Below, piece by piece: positions 42,186 through 52,200 of a DNA stretch of 64,000 nt (the first letter of the stretch is position 1; the number at the start of each line of letters is the position of its first letter). The notes beneath the pieces are model-generated. The model was not told the origin of the DNA. It worked only from the letters and a program-made list of their open reading frames with translations, and ran no database searches. Source of the DNA: JBGANR01 sp044222225 (GTDB taxonomy: Bacteria > Actinomycetota > Actinomycetes > Mycobacteriales > Mycobacteriaceae); the NCBI GenBank assembly GCA_044222225.1, contig JBGANR010000017.1, forward strand, positions 54,081 through 118,080, in the 5' to 3' direction. A program made the position numbers and the translations under genes.

Positions 42186-43544
42186 TCAGTCGGTGGCGAG
42201 GAAGACGTTCTTGGTCTCGGTGAACGCCGCCACGGCGTCCGGGCCGAGTTCGCGGCCGAGCCCGGACTGGCCGAAGCCGCCGAAGGGCGTCCCGTACCGG
42301 ACAGCCGAGTTCGAGTTCACAGACAGGTTTCCGGCCTCGACGCGACGCGCGACGCGCAGCGCACGGCCGACGTCGCGGGTCCAGATCGAGGCCGCGAGAC
42401 CGTATTCGGTGTCGTTGGCGAGCGCCAGGGCATCGGCCTCGTCGTCGAACGGGACGACGGCGGCGACGGGCCCGAAGACCTCTTCGCGGAGGATCCGGTG
42501 GCCCCGCTCGGGCAGCACGACGGTCGGCGGCAGCCAGAAGCCCGGGCCGTCCGGGGCGGTCCCCGTGAACGCGACCTCCGGAGCATCGTCGGCGGAGAGG
42601 TAGGCGGCGACGCCGTTGCGGTGATCGGCGGAGATGAGCGGGCCCATCTCCGCCGTTTCGTCGGCGGGATCGGTGACGCGGAACGCCTTGACGGCCGTCT
42701 CGAAATGTCCGAGGAACTCGTCGTAGACGCTGCGCTGCACGAGGATCCGGCTGCGTGAGCAGCAGTCCTGTCCGGCGTTGTCGAAGACGGCCCCGGGCGC
42801 GGCGGCGGCCGCGGCGGCCACGTCGGCATCGGCGAAGACGAGGTTGACGTTCTTGCCGCCCAGCTCGAGCGTCACGCGCTTGATCTGTTCGGCGGCGCCG
42901 GCCATGATCCGCCGTCCGACCTCGGTCGACCCCGTGAAGACGATCTTGCGGACGGCTGGATGTGTGACGAAGCGCTCGCCGACCACCGAGCCGCGGCCCG
43001 GCAGCACCGTGAAGACGCCCTCGGGCAGGCCCGCCTCGCGGGCGAGTTCGCCGAGCCGGATCGCCGACAGCGGCGTCAGCTCGGCCGGTTTGAGCACGAC
43101 GGTGTTGCCCGCGGCCAGCGCCGGGGCGAAGCCCCAGCCCGCGATGGGCAGCGGGAAGTTCCACGGCACGATGACGCCGACGACGCCGAGCGGCTCGTGG
43201 AAGGTGATGTCGACGCCGCCCGCGACCGGGATCTGCCGTCCGCACAGCCGCTCCGGGGCGGCCGCGTAGTACTCGAGGACGTCGCGGACGTTGCCCGCCT
43301 CCCAGCGTGCGTTGCCGATGACGTGCCCGGCATTGCGCACCTCGATCGCGGCGAGGTTCTCCAGGTCGGCGTCGACGGCGTCGGCGAACCGGCGCAGCAG
43401 TCGCGCGCGGTCGGCGGGGGCGACGTCGCGCCACGTTTCGAAGGCCGCCGCCGCGCGTGCGATGGCGGCGTCGGTCGCGGCGACGTCGGCGCCGGGGACG
43501 TCGGCGATGACCTCGCCGGTGGCGGGATTGCGGACGGCTGTCAC
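42186..43544 (-). CDS. Aldehyde dehydrogenase family protein
   Basis: A 452-residue NAD(P)-dependent aldehyde dehydrogenase with PWNFPLPIAGWGFAPALAAGN, FTGSTEVGR, the general base Glu in LELGGKN and the nucleophile Cys in GQDCCSRSR near residue 260. GTG 43544 overlaps the amidotransferase stop (GTGA). In the gamma-glutamylation scheme it would oxidise a gamma-glutamyl-aminoaldehyde to the acid, as PuuC does in putrescine catabolism. Confidence 0.9.
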   Translation of the reverse strand: MTAVRNPATGEVIADVPGADVAATDAAIARAAAAFETWRDVAPADRARLLRRFADAVDADLENLAAIEVRNAGHVIGNARWEAGNVRDVLEYYAAAPERLCGRQIPVAGGVDITFHEPLGVVGVIVPWNFPLPIAGWGFAPALAAGNTVVLKPAELTPLSAIRLGELAREAGLPEGVFTVLPGRGSVVGERFVTHPAVRKIVFTGSTEVGRRIMAGAAEQIKRVTLELGGKNVNLVFADADVAAAAAAAPGAVFDNAGQDCCSRSRILVQRSVYDEFLGHFETAVKAFRVTDPADETAEMGPLISADHRNGVAAYLSADDAPEVAFTGTAPDGPGFWLPPTVVLPERGHRILREEVFGPVAAVVPFDDEADALALANDTEYGLAASIWTRDVGRALRVARRVEAGNLSVNSNSAVRYGTPFGGFGQSGLGRELGPDAVAAFTETKNVFLATD

Positions 43545-44305
43545 AGTGCGCTGCTTTCGGTCATCGGGTGTCGGGTCGTCAGACTGTCGGCGGCGGGCAG
43601 GTGCGAGCCGCGGTTCGCGGCGGCCGCCACGAAACCGCGGATGACGCGGTCGTCCTCGGTCAACTGCTCGGGGTGGAACTGGACGCCGAGCACCCAGTTC
43701 GCCGGGTCGATCAGCTCGACGGCCTCGATGGTGCCGTCGGGCGCGACGGCCGTCGGCCGCAGTCCGTCACCGAGCCGGGCGATCGACTGGTGGTGGTAGC
43801 AGGCGGCGGTCGCCGACTCGCCGAGCAGCCCGGCGACGATGCTGCCCGGCGTCGTCGTGAAGCCGACCTCGTTGAACACGCCGATCGTCTTCTGGTACGT
43901 GGCCCCGGCCGGCAGGTCCGGGATGTGCTGGTGCAGCGTGCCGCCGAACGCCACGTTGAGCACCTGCGCCCCCCGGCAGATGGCGAGCAGCGGGACGCCC
44001 GCGGCGAGCGCCGCCCGCGTCAGCGCGAAGTCCTGATCGTCCCGCTCGGGCTGCGCCACGGTCTTCTCGTGCGGCTGTGCGCCGTAGCCCGTCGGGTCGA
44101 CGTCCGGCCCGCCGATGACGATGACGCCGTCGAGGATGTCGACGATCGAGGCGTCGAAACCCCGTGGCGGCAGCAGCACCGGCATGCCGCCGGCGCTCGC
44201 CACCGCGTCGACGTACGTGCCGGGGACGAGCGCCGCCGGCGTGTGCCAGACGCCGTACGACGCATCGGTCCAGTACGTGGTGAGGCCGATCCGCGGCCGT
44301 GTCAT
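43541..44305 (-). CDS. Class I glutamine amidotransferase-like gamma-glutamyl hydrolase (PuuD-like)
   Basis: A 254-residue hydrolase with the nucleophile Cys in LLAICRGAQVLNV, the conserved GGPDVDPTGYG, and the His-Glu pair in GVQFHPEQL. This peptidase C26 form removes gamma-glutamyl groups, as PuuD does for gamma-glutamyl-GABA. ATG 44305 has GGGGGA upstream; the frame is open further but upstream sequence is antisense-like. It lies between the ligase and the dehydrogenase, matching the order of a glutamylation pathway. Confidence 0.88.
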   Translation of the reverse strand: MTRPRIGLTTYWTDASYGVWHTPAALVPGTYVDAVASAGGMPVLLPPRGFDASIVDILDGVIVIGGPDVDPTGYGAQPHEKTVAQPERDDQDFALTRAALAAGVPLLAICRGAQVLNVAFGGTLHQHIPDLPAGATYQKTIGVFNEVGFTTTPGSIVAGLLGESATAACYHHQSIARLGDGLRPTAVAPDGTIEAVELIDPANWVLGVQFHPEQLTEDDRVIRGFVAAAANRGSHLPAADSLTTRHPMTESSAL

Positions 44306-44325
44306 CCGTCCCCCATCACCTTGTT

Positions 44326-45681
44326 CTAGTGTCGTTCGAAACCGCGCCGGACCTCCCAGTCCGTCACCGCGGCGTTGAACTGTTCGATCTCGACGTCGGC
44401 GTAGCGCGTGTAGTGCTTCTGCACCTCGTCGCCGAACGCGGCCCGCACGAGCGGCGACGCGGCGAACAGATCGCGCGCCTCCTGCATCGTCGACGGGACG
44501 TGCTCGGCGTCCGCATCGTAGGCGTTGCCCGCGACGGGCGGGCCGAGGGGGAGTTCCTGCTCGACGCCGTCGAGCCCGCCGGCCAGCAGGGCCGCTAGCG
44601 CCAGGTACGGATTCGCATCCGCGCCGGGCACGCGGTTCTCCAGCCGGGCCGATGCTCCCTTGCCGACGAGCCGCACCGAGCAGCTGCGGTTGTCGAGTCC
44701 CCACGCGACGGCCGTCGGGGCGAACGAGCCTTTGGCGAATCGCTTGTAGGAGTTGATGTTCGGCGCGTAGAAGAGCGTCATATCACGCATCGACGCCAGG
44801 ACACCGGCGATGAAGTGCTCGTACAGCGGCGTGCGCTTGCCGTCCTCCCAGAAGACGATCGATCCGTCGAGGCCGCGCAGCGACAGGTGGATGTGGCACG
44901 AGCTGCCCTCGCGCTGGTTCGGCTTCGCCATGAAGGTGATCGCCTTGCCGCGCTGCTCGGCGATGTGCTTGGCGGAGAGCTTGTAGACGGCGTGGTTGTC
45001 GGCGGTCACGACGGCGTCGTCGTAGCGGAAGGCGATCTCGTGCTGCCCGAAGTTGCACTCGCCCTTGGCGCTCTCGACGATCATCCCGGACTCGTACATC
45101 CGGTTGCGGATCTCCTGTAGCAGGGGCTCGACGCGCAGCGAGCCGAGCAGGGAGTAGTCGACGTTGTACTGATTCGCCGGGATGAGTCCGAGGTAGTTCT
45201 TGCGGTTCGCCTCTTCGTAGGACTCGTCGTAGACGAGGAATTCGAGCTCTGTTCCGGCGAACGGTGCGAACCCCATCTGGCGGGCGCGTTCCACCTGGGC
45301 CTTGAGGATCGACCGCGGCGACACCGCGACCGGCGTGCCGTCGGTCGTCGTGAGGTCGGCCTGGATGAGCACGGTGCGTTCGAGATAGGTCAGCCGGCGG
45401 ATCGTCGAGAGATCGAGGACGAAGGCCATGTCGCCGTAGCCCTTGTCCCAGCTCGTCAGGTCGTAGCCGCCGACGGTGTTCATCTCGGTGTCGACGGCCA
45501 GCAGGTAGTTGCACGCCTCCGTGCCGTGGCCGAGTACGGCGTCGAGGAAGAACGGCGCGTGGATGACCTTGCCCTGCAGTCGTCCCTGCATGTCGGTGAA
45601 CCCGAGGATGACGCTGTCGATCTCGCCGCTCTGGATGTCGGCCCGCAGTTCGTCGACGTGCAGGAGGCGGGGATTGCTCAT
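44326..45681 (-). CDS. Glutamine synthetase-like gamma-glutamyl-amine ligase
   Basis: A 451-residue member of the glutamine synthetase fold. It has FAPFAGTELEFLVYDE (metal-binding Glu), AKGECNFGQHEI, SSCHIHLSL (catalytic His region) and ENRVPGADANPYL (Arg-containing nucleotide site). It is shorter than GlnA-I and placed with amine-catabolic genes, like PuuA or Streptomyces GlnA4, which gamma-glutamylate putrescine or ethanolamine. ATG 45681 has AAGGG 7 bp upstream; ATG 45696 overlaps the permease stop (ATGA) and is an alternative. Confidence 0.88.
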   Translation of the reverse strand: MSNPRLLHVDELRADIQSGEIDSVILGFTDMQGRLQGKVIHAPFFLDAVLGHGTEACNYLLAVDTEMNTVGGYDLTSWDKGYGDMAFVLDLSTIRRLTYLERTVLIQADLTTTDGTPVAVSPRSILKAQVERARQMGFAPFAGTELEFLVYDESYEEANRKNYLGLIPANQYNVDYSLLGSLRVEPLLQEIRNRMYESGMIVESAKGECNFGQHEIAFRYDDAVVTADNHAVYKLSAKHIAEQRGKAITFMAKPNQREGSSCHIHLSLRGLDGSIVFWEDGKRTPLYEHFIAGVLASMRDMTLFYAPNINSYKRFAKGSFAPTAVAWGLDNRSCSVRLVGKGASARLENRVPGADANPYLALAALLAGGLDGVEQELPLGPPVAGNAYDADAEHVPSTMQEARDLFAASPLVRAAFGDEVQKHYTRYADVEIEQFNAAVTDWEVRRGFERH

Positions 45682-45692
45682 GGATGTGCCCT

Positions 45693-47150
45693 TCATGTGA
45701 GATCTCGCTCGGACTGTGCGAGGAGCGCGAATTCCTCTTCCGGTGCCCCCGCGACGAGGTGGTGGCGGCTGTAGAACCAGAAGTAGGCCAGTGCCGCGAC
45801 GAGGACGGCGGCCGTGATGCCCGCCGCGACGGGGTCGTTGAAGAAGGTCGCGCCGAAGGCGACGACAGCCAGCACGAGGGCGATCGACGTCGTCACGGCG
45901 CCGCCGGGCGTCCGGTAGCCGCGCGGCAGATCCGGCTCGCGGAACCGCAGCACGATGTGGCTGAGGTTGAGCAGGATGTACGACGCCGTCGCCCCGAACA
46001 CCGCGATGTTGATCAGCCTGTCGCCGTCGGCGACGAACGCCGCGAGCAGGAAGCCGATGGTCCCCGGCACGAGCAGTGCCACCCAGGGCGTGTGCCGCGA
46101 GCCCGTCAGCGACATCCATTTCGGCAGGTAGCCGGCCCGGGAGAGGGCGAAGAGCTGCCGCGAGTACGCGTACACGATGGAGAAGAAGCTCGCGACGAGA
46201 CCGGCCAGCCCCGCGTAGTTGACGATGTCGGCGATGAGGGCGTCCTGGCCGTGGGCGGCGCGCAGGGCGTCGGGCAGCGGCGAGCCCGATTCGCTCATGG
46301 CCGCGGAGCCCGCCGCGCCCGGTACGAGGATGAGCATGGCGAGGCCGGTGACGACGAGCACGCTCATCGCGGTGAGGATGCCGCGCGGCATGTCGCGCTT
46401 CGGGTCCGAGGTCTCTTCCGCAGCGAGCGGTACGCCCTCGACGGCGAGGAAGAACCAGATGCCGAACACGAGCGCCGAGAGGATGCCGGAGTAGCCGAAC
46501 GGGAGGAACGCGCTGGAGCCCGCCGAGCCGTCCGGGACGATGTCCGTCAGCCGAGACGCGTCGAAATCGAAGAGCAGGCCGCCCGCGGTGATGAGGAGGG
46601 CCACGACGGCGACCGCGGTGATCGCGAACATGAGCTTGAGCGCCTCGCCGACGCCCCAGATGTGGATGCCGATGAAGATGAGATAGGTGGCGAGATAGAC
46701 CGGCCAGCTGTTGGTGATGCCGAACAGTCCGAGGCTTTCGATGTAGCCGCCGATGAACGTCGCGATCGCGGCCGGCGCCACGGCGTATTCGATGAGGACG
46801 GCCATACCGGTCGCGAAGCCGCCGAGTGGACCGAGCGCGCGGCGCGCGAAACCGTAGCCCGCGCCGGCCGTCGGCAGCGTGGACGAGAGCTCTGCGAGAC
46901 CGAGGACCATCGTTGCGTACATGAGACCCATCGCGATGAACGCGATGAGCAGACCACCCCAGCCGCCTTTGGCGAGCCCGAGGTTCCAGCCGGAGAAGTC
47001 GCCCGAGATGACGTAGGCGACGCCGAGGCCGGCGAGCAGCACCCAGCCGGCGCTGCCGCGGCGCAGCGATCGCTGGGCGAGGTAGTCGGTGTCGACTTCG
47101 CTGTATTCGACGTGCGACTGAGAGTGGGACGGATGGGAGGGTTCTGACAT
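45693..47150 (-). CDS. APC-superfamily amino acid/ethanolamine permease
   Basis: A 485-residue transporter with 12 predicted helices. The first helix region VISGDFSGWNLGLAKGGWGGLL is typical of ethanolamine permeases (Eat family), and LVFGIWFFLAVEGVPLAAEE matches the conserved sixth-helix region. It heads the catabolic operon, with the ligase start overlapping or within 12 bp of its stop. ATG 47150 has GGGAG upstream. Ethanolamine or a related amine is the likely substrate. Confidence 0.88.
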   Translation of the reverse strand: MSEPSHPSHSQSHVEYSEVDTDYLAQRSLRRGSAGWVLLAGLGVAYVISGDFSGWNLGLAKGGWGGLLIAFIAMGLMYATMVLGLAELSSTLPTAGAGYGFARRALGPLGGFATGMAVLIEYAVAPAAIATFIGGYIESLGLFGITNSWPVYLATYLIFIGIHIWGVGEALKLMFAITAVAVVALLITAGGLLFDFDASRLTDIVPDGSAGSSAFLPFGYSGILSALVFGIWFFLAVEGVPLAAEETSDPKRDMPRGILTAMSVLVVTGLAMLILVPGAAGSAAMSESGSPLPDALRAAHGQDALIADIVNYAGLAGLVASFFSIVYAYSRQLFALSRAGYLPKWMSLTGSRHTPWVALLVPGTIGFLLAAFVADGDRLINIAVFGATASYILLNLSHIVLRFREPDLPRGYRTPGGAVTTSIALVLAVVAFGATFFNDPVAAGITAAVLVAALAYFWFYSRHHLVAGAPEEEFALLAQSERDLT

Positions 47151-47170
47151 CGGGAGCTCCCTGGGAGAAG

Positions 47171-47194
47171 CAATGGCTTGTTTTCAGTCCATTG
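47171..47194. promoter_or_regulatory. Inverted repeat upstream of the permease operon
   Basis: CAATGG (47171-47176) and CCATTG (47189-47194) flank 12 bp, 21 bp upstream of the permease ATG and 143 bp before the FadR-type gene. It is the best visible operator candidate for that regulator. Confidence 0.4.
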
Positions 47195-47336
47195 ACCCGA
47201 ACCAGTGTGACCCCGGTTACCCGGCGGCGTCAAGAGTGGAAGCGATGAAGAGCCCGATGGTTCCCGGGCCGTCATCGGAAGCGGGCGTTCCGGTCGTCGG
47301 CCGGTCGGGTTCAGGCGCGGCGATACCCTGGCGCTC

Positions 47337-48062
47337 ATGGCGGCCGATCCTCGGGAGGCCCGGATGCACCTGCTGCATCCGGTGCGTCGCGGCAACGCGT
47401 TCGAGGAGACGGTCGAGCAACTGCTGTCGGCGCTGACGCTGGGCATCTTCGCGCCCGGTGAGCGGCTGCCGGCCGAGCGACCGCTCGCCGAGCGGCTCGG
47501 GGTCTCCCGTGCGACGCTGCGGGAGGCGCTGTCGGAGCTGCAGCGCGCCGGATATCTGCGCATCGAGCGGGGCCGCTACGGCGGTGCGATCGTCGCGGAC
47601 GAGCCGCCGCGCGCGACGTGGCGGGGCGGCGACGGCGAGCCTGTCGATCCGGCGCGCGTCCACGACGTGCTGACCTTCCGCGCGATCATCGAGCCCGCCG
47701 CGGCGGAACTCGCCGCGCGGCACATCGACGATGCGGGCCGCGCCCTGCTGGCCGCGGCGCTCGCCGACACCCAGGGGTGCGAACCGGGCCAGTTCCGACC
47801 GCTCGACGCGCGATTCCACCTCGCGATCGCCGAGCTCTCCGGCTCGCCGTTGCTGCTCGTCGCGGTCGGGCAGGTGCGGGCCCGGGTCAACGAGCTGCTC
47901 GACCGCATCCCGGTGCTGGCCGCGAACATCGCCAACTCCGACGAGCAGCACGCCGCCGTCGCGGCTGCGATCGCCGCCGGTGACGCCGCCGAGGCGAGGG
48001 CCAGGATGGCCGAGCACCTGGAGGGCACGGCCCTGCTGCTGAGGGGCTTCCTCGGCGGGTGA
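47337..48062 (+). CDS. FadR-subfamily GntR transcriptional regulator
   Basis: A 241-residue repressor-type protein. The winged helix reads LPAERPLAERLGVSRATLREALSELQRAGYLRIERGRYGG. The FCD ligand-binding domain (residues about 105-235) has the metal-ligand pattern D-x3-H in LDARFHLAIAELSG and a later His in NSDEQHAAV. It is divergent from the permease operon, the usual arrangement for a local substrate-responsive regulator. Confidence 0.9.
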   Translation: MAADPREARMHLLHPVRRGNAFEETVEQLLSALTLGIFAPGERLPAERPLAERLGVSRATLREALSELQRAGYLRIERGRYGGAIVADEPPRATWRGGDGEPVDPARVHDVLTFRAIIEPAAAELAARHIDDAGRALLAAALADTQGCEPGQFRPLDARFHLAIAELSGSPLLLVAVGQVRARVNELLDRIPVLAANIANSDEQHAAVAAAIAAGDAAEARARMAEHLEGTALLLRGFLGG

Positions 48063-48098
48063 GGGTGGCCCGGACTCGCCGTTCGAGTCGGCTCTCCA

Positions 48099-48125
48099 GG
48101 TTTGTCGCCGTCGGGTAGCGGGTAC
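48099..48125 (+). promoter_or_regulatory. SigF/SigB-type promoter
   Basis: GGTTT (48099-48103) is followed after 16 bp by GGGTAC (48120-48125), a close match to the actinobacterial SigF/SigB consensus GTTT-N15-17-GGGTAT. A good ribosome-binding site and ATG follow 32 bp later. The sigma factor gene of this class lies just downstream on the other strand. Confidence 0.6.
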
Positions 48126-48156
48126 TTCGGTCGGCTGTACGCGGACGGAGGACGAT

Positions 48157-48201
48157 ATGCCGAAGACGACGAAGTCCGGTGTCGCGCGCCCCGCTCAGTG
48201 A
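48157..48201 (+). pseudogene. Truncated chaB-like stub
   Basis: ATG 48157 follows CGGAGG and encodes only MPKTTKSGVARPAQ before a stop that lies 15 bp from the convergent sigma-factor stop. From memory, actinobacterial ChaB-family stress proteins begin with MPKTTK-like sequences and run to about 70-100 residues, so this looks like the 5' remnant of such a gene still attached to its SigF-type promoter. A genuine 14-residue peptide cannot be excluded. Confidence 0.4.
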
Positions 48202-48216
48202 CGGTTTCCGCCGGAA

Positions 48217-49023
48217 TCAGGCCGCCGCGTATCGCAGATCGGCCAACGTGCGCTCGAGGATCCGGGACACCTGCATCTGTGACACCCCGACGACGTCGGC
48301 GATCTTCGACTGGGTGAGATCGGAGAAGAACCGCAGCTCAAGCACCTGGCGACTGCGCGGTGGCAACTCCTCCAACAGCGGAGCCACGGTGCGGCAGTCG
48401 TCGATGAAGCTGAAACCGGGATCTTCCCGGCCGAAGCGCTCGTCTGCCGGGCCGTCGGCGTCGGCGCCGGACGGCTGATCCAGCGATAGCGGGGCGAAGG
48501 CGCCCGCCGCGGCGCGTGCTTCGGCGACGTCGTTCGTCGACATGTCCGCGGCGTCGGCGACCTCCGCGGATGTCGGCTCCCGGTCGAGGCTGCGGGACAG
48601 ATCCTCGGTGACGGCGCGGACCTTGAGCCGGTCGTCCTTCAGTCGCCGGGGCACGTGCAGTGCCCAGCCGTGATCGCGGAAGTGCCGGCGCAACTCACCT
48701 GTGATCGACGGGACGGCGTACGGGACGAAGCTCGTCGCCCGCTCGGGGTCGTAGCGATCGACGGCTCCGACGAGCCCGATACGGGCCACCTGGCGGAGGT
48801 CGTCGAGTGGTTCGCCGCGGCCGCGGTAGCGCAGGGCGATGTGATCGGCGAGGGGGATGCACGTCGTGATGACCTCTTCACGGAAGCGATCGCGCTCGGG
48901 TCCCGCGGGCAGAGCCGCCATCTGCTGGATGACTGGATCGATCCGTTCGTACTTGTTCTCTGTGGACCCGTCGGGTCCTCGGTCGACGGAGTCAGCGATC
49001 TCATTCTGCCGTTCGGCAGTCAT
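48217..49023 (-). CDS. SigB/SigF/SigG-family RNA polymerase sigma factor
   Basis: A 268-residue group 3 sigma factor. Region 2 reads ADHIALRYRGRGEPLDDLRQVARIGLVGAVDRYDPERATSF, region 3 covers REPTSAEVADAADMS, and region 4 reads LPPRSRQVLELRFFSDLTQSKIADVVGVSQMQVSRILE. Members respond to general stress and are held by anti-sigma factors; no anti-sigma gene is adjacent here. ATG 49023 has AAAGGAG upstream. An earlier in-frame start at 49134 adds 37 residues unlike the family. Confidence 0.9.
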   Translation of the reverse strand: MTAERQNEIADSVDRGPDGSTENKYERIDPVIQQMAALPAGPERDRFREEVITTCIPLADHIALRYRGRGEPLDDLRQVARIGLVGAVDRYDPERATSFVPYAVPSITGELRRHFRDHGWALHVPRRLKDDRLKVRAVTEDLSRSLDREPTSAEVADAADMSTNDVAEARAAAGAFAPLSLDQPSGADADGPADERFGREDPGFSFIDDCRTVAPLLEELPPRSRQVLELRFFSDLTQSKIADVVGVSQMQVSRILERTLADLRYAAA

Positions 49024-49292
49024 GAATACTCCTTTCAACGTCGAGTCGAAGGTTTGTCCGGGGGCCGTCGAGTGACGCCTCCCTCCTTTCCATGGTCCCC
49101 ACGCCGGTGGGCCGTCGCCACCTTCTGGAGACATCCGTCGAGATCGTCGCGACGGAGAAGCGGAGATCGGATTCTTCGCGCCGAGTGCGTAAGAAGCCGC
49201 GGCGACGGGTATCCGGTGCGTGGTCGACTACTCGGGCGAGGTCCTCGCCCCGATCGGCGGCGAGACGCTGCCCGGCTGACCGCGCCGCGCCG
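49024..49292. other. Intergenic region upstream of the sigma factor
   Basis: 269 bp between the sigma-factor start and the STAND-protein stop, both on the minus strand. It should contain the sigma-factor promoter, but I see no SigF-type motif in the right orientation. A short open stretch near 49220-49279 on the plus strand has protein-like composition but no start codon. Confidence 0.4.
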
Positions 49293-52200
49293 TCACCCGC
49301 AGAGGTCCCGGTGCGTCGCCCCGGGCAGGTACTGCTCGGTCTCGGCCGCGGTCAGCAGGCCCAGGGGATGGGCGCAGACCTCGGCGGCGACGGCGTCGGC
49401 GTCGGCGGCGAACCGGAGGATGAACTTGCCCGTGCCCGAGACGTAGAAGTACATGTCACCCGGCCCGTAATTGACGTCGTACGCGCGGCCCGGATAGGCC
49501 TTGACGGCGGCGTACTCCGTCGGCTCCGCCGGGTCGCCGACGTCCCAGATCCAGGCGTCGTCGGTGGTCCCGGCGGCGAGGTGCGTGCCGGCGCCGCTGA
49601 ACTGCAACGAGTAGACCGAGCTCGACGGGCCGCGGAGCGTCGAGACGTGTTTCGGCGCTCCGGGATCGGTCAGGTCCCACAGCCAGGTCGTCCGGTCGGC
49701 GCTGCCGACGGCGGCGAGCGGCCGGGTGGGATGGAACGCCACCACGGAGGCGATGCCGGCGAAACCGTCGAGGACTCCGGTCTTGACGGGCGCGGCCGGG
49801 TCGGTGACGTCCCACAGTTCGACGTTCTTTGCCGCCGTCGCCACCGACAGCCTGGTGCCCGACGGGTCGAGATTGACCTGCTGGACGAGTCCGGTGGCGT
49901 TGATCGTGCCGACCGTGCGCGGCGAGCCGGGCGCGGTGATGTCGACGAGGGCGACCGTCTGGAAGTCGCTGGACGTCACCGCGATCCAGCGGTTGTCGCG
50001 TGCGAACGCCATGGAGTAGACGATGCCGTCGACGGCTTTGTATCCGGTGACGAGCGGGCGCGGCCTGACCGGATCCGCCACGTTCCAGATGTGCACCCGG
50101 CCGTCGGCGTCACCGGCGGCGACGAGGGTGCCGTCCCGGGAGACCGTCGCGCTCCCCGCGAGCGACGCCGGGGTGGAGACGGTGAGGCGTGGCGTCCTTT
50201 CGTTCAGGATCCCGTCGTCGCCGACGTCCCACAGGGCGAGTCCCCCGCCCGCGGGCCCGAGGCCGGCGGCGGCGAACCGCCGCTCGGCCGACATGACCAG
50301 CGAGAACACCGTGTCGCCGAGCTGCGCCGTCGCAGGCCCGGGCATCGGCCACTGCTGGATGACGCCGTCGGCCGTGACCGTGGCGAGAACGGAGCCGCCG
50401 TCGGTGAACGTCGCCCCCGTCACCGCCGCCGAGTTCGGCAACGTCGCGAGCACCTCGCGGCTGCCGACGTCCCACACCTTCGTCGTGTTGTCGGGACTCC
50501 CGCCGGCGATCCGCCGGCCGTCGGGGCTGAAGGCGACCGCCGAGGCGTAGCTGCCGAATCCGCCGAGCTCCGCGCGCCGCTGGGGACGTCGCGGATCGGC
50601 GACGTCGTAGAGCTGGAAGGTCTTGGACCGCGAACCGACGGCGAGCGTCCGGGAATCCGGGCTGAAGGCGAGCGTGAGAACGAAATGCCGGTCTTCGGCG
50701 AGCTTCGTCGTCGACAGCAACTCCGGGTCGGTGCCCGTGCGCCACAGCGTGACCGCGGCGTCGGTGCCGCCGGCGGCGAGCACGGCGCCGTCCGGGCTGT
50801 ACGCGACCGCCTGGCTCCAGGCGGCGGGCCCGGGAAGGGGCGGGAGCGGCGTCGGCCGCCCGTCACCGCCGATCGCCCAGCGCCGGACGCCGATGTTCGT
50901 CGCCACCGCGACCTCTCGGCCGTCGGGCGCCCACGCGGCTCCGTAGACGGTGGTCTTCTCGTCGTCGATGAGCGTGGCGGCGATGGTCGGCGCGGCCGGA
51001 TCGGCGAGGCTCACCAGCCGCGCGCCGGTCGATCCGCCCGCGACGACGTGCCGTCCGTCGGGGCTCACGGCCACGGCGAAGAGCGCCGCCGGGATCACCG
51101 GCAACGTCGCGATGATCGCCTGCGGCCGGGCCCGGCGATCGACGATCCGCAGGCTGCCGTCGCCACCGGCCGCGGCGAGGTGGTGGCCGTCGGCCGTGAC
51201 GCCGACGGCCATCGGCCCTTCCGGCGTCGGGATGCGCGTCGGCGTCAGCCGGGCCGACGAGTCGAGCAGCGCCGAACGCGCCTCCGCGGTCGACGCGATG
51301 CGGTAGCCGGCGAGCGCGACCTGCTGGGCGAGCGCCGGATCGCGGTCGGCGAGGAGCGTCGCCTGCACGGCCGCCTGCCGGGAGAGGGCGGCGTTGCGGG
51401 CGTCGTCGGCCTGGTTGCGGGCCGTCGACATCGCGCCGCGGGCCTGCACGAGTCCGACGACGGCGACGAGCGCGACGACGGCCAGCAGCGTCACGCCGAC
51501 GAGACCGGCCCGCAGCCGGCGCAGCCGTTGCCGCTCCCGCTCGGCGATCTGCGCCAGCCGGCGCCGGCTCTCGTCGAGGTACTCGACCTCGGTCGTCGTC
51601 AGCCGGCGCGAGTCGGCGGCATCCGACGCCGTCCACTGGTCGTAGAAGTCGAGCCGGCCGGTGCTGAGCAGATCCTCCGGATCGCGGCCGCCCTCGTGCC
51701 AGCCCCGGGCGCGGTCGGCGATGGCGCGGTGCACGAGCAGCCAGCCGCGGCCGAGGTCGATCCATGTCCGCAGCCGCGGCCACGCGCGCAGGATCGCCTC
51801 GTGGCTGATGGTGATGGACGACGCGGGCGGCGCCGACTCGTCGGCGTCGAGGGCTCGGGGGCCGTCGGTGATCGTCAACAGCCGTTCCGCGGCGAAGACG
51901 GCGATGGCCTCGTCGAGGTCGTCCTCGCGCAGATCAGGCCAGGTCAGCTCGCTGCGGGGCGCGGCCCGGCGGGCGTCGGCGGTGTTGGTGACGACGACGA
52001 GGCGTAGCAGGATGCGGGTGATCGCCGTCTGCTGCGCGGGTTCGAGCGCGGCATAGGCACCTTCGGCCGTGGTCTCGATGGCGCGGCGTAGCCCGCCGGT
52101 CGCGTGGTAGTCGGCGACGGTGATCTTCGAGCCGACGGAGCGCTGCCACAGTTGCAGCAGGGTGTGCGAGAGCAGCGGCAGCGCGCCGGCGTCGGTGTCG

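Noticed and set aside
44326..46119. A longer start for the glutamine-synthetase-like gene
   Set aside because: The extra 146 codons overlap the permease gene in another frame and have no family similarity.
49190..49279. Short plus-strand stretch translating to CVVDYSGEVLAPIGGETLPG
   Set aside because: It has no start codon, is preceded by an in-frame stop and matches no family I recognise; probably chance or an unrecognisable relic.
49092..52007. A plus-strand open frame of about 970 codons
   Set aside because: Entirely antisense to the STAND/WD40 gene, with arginine- and glycine-rich translation and no domain.
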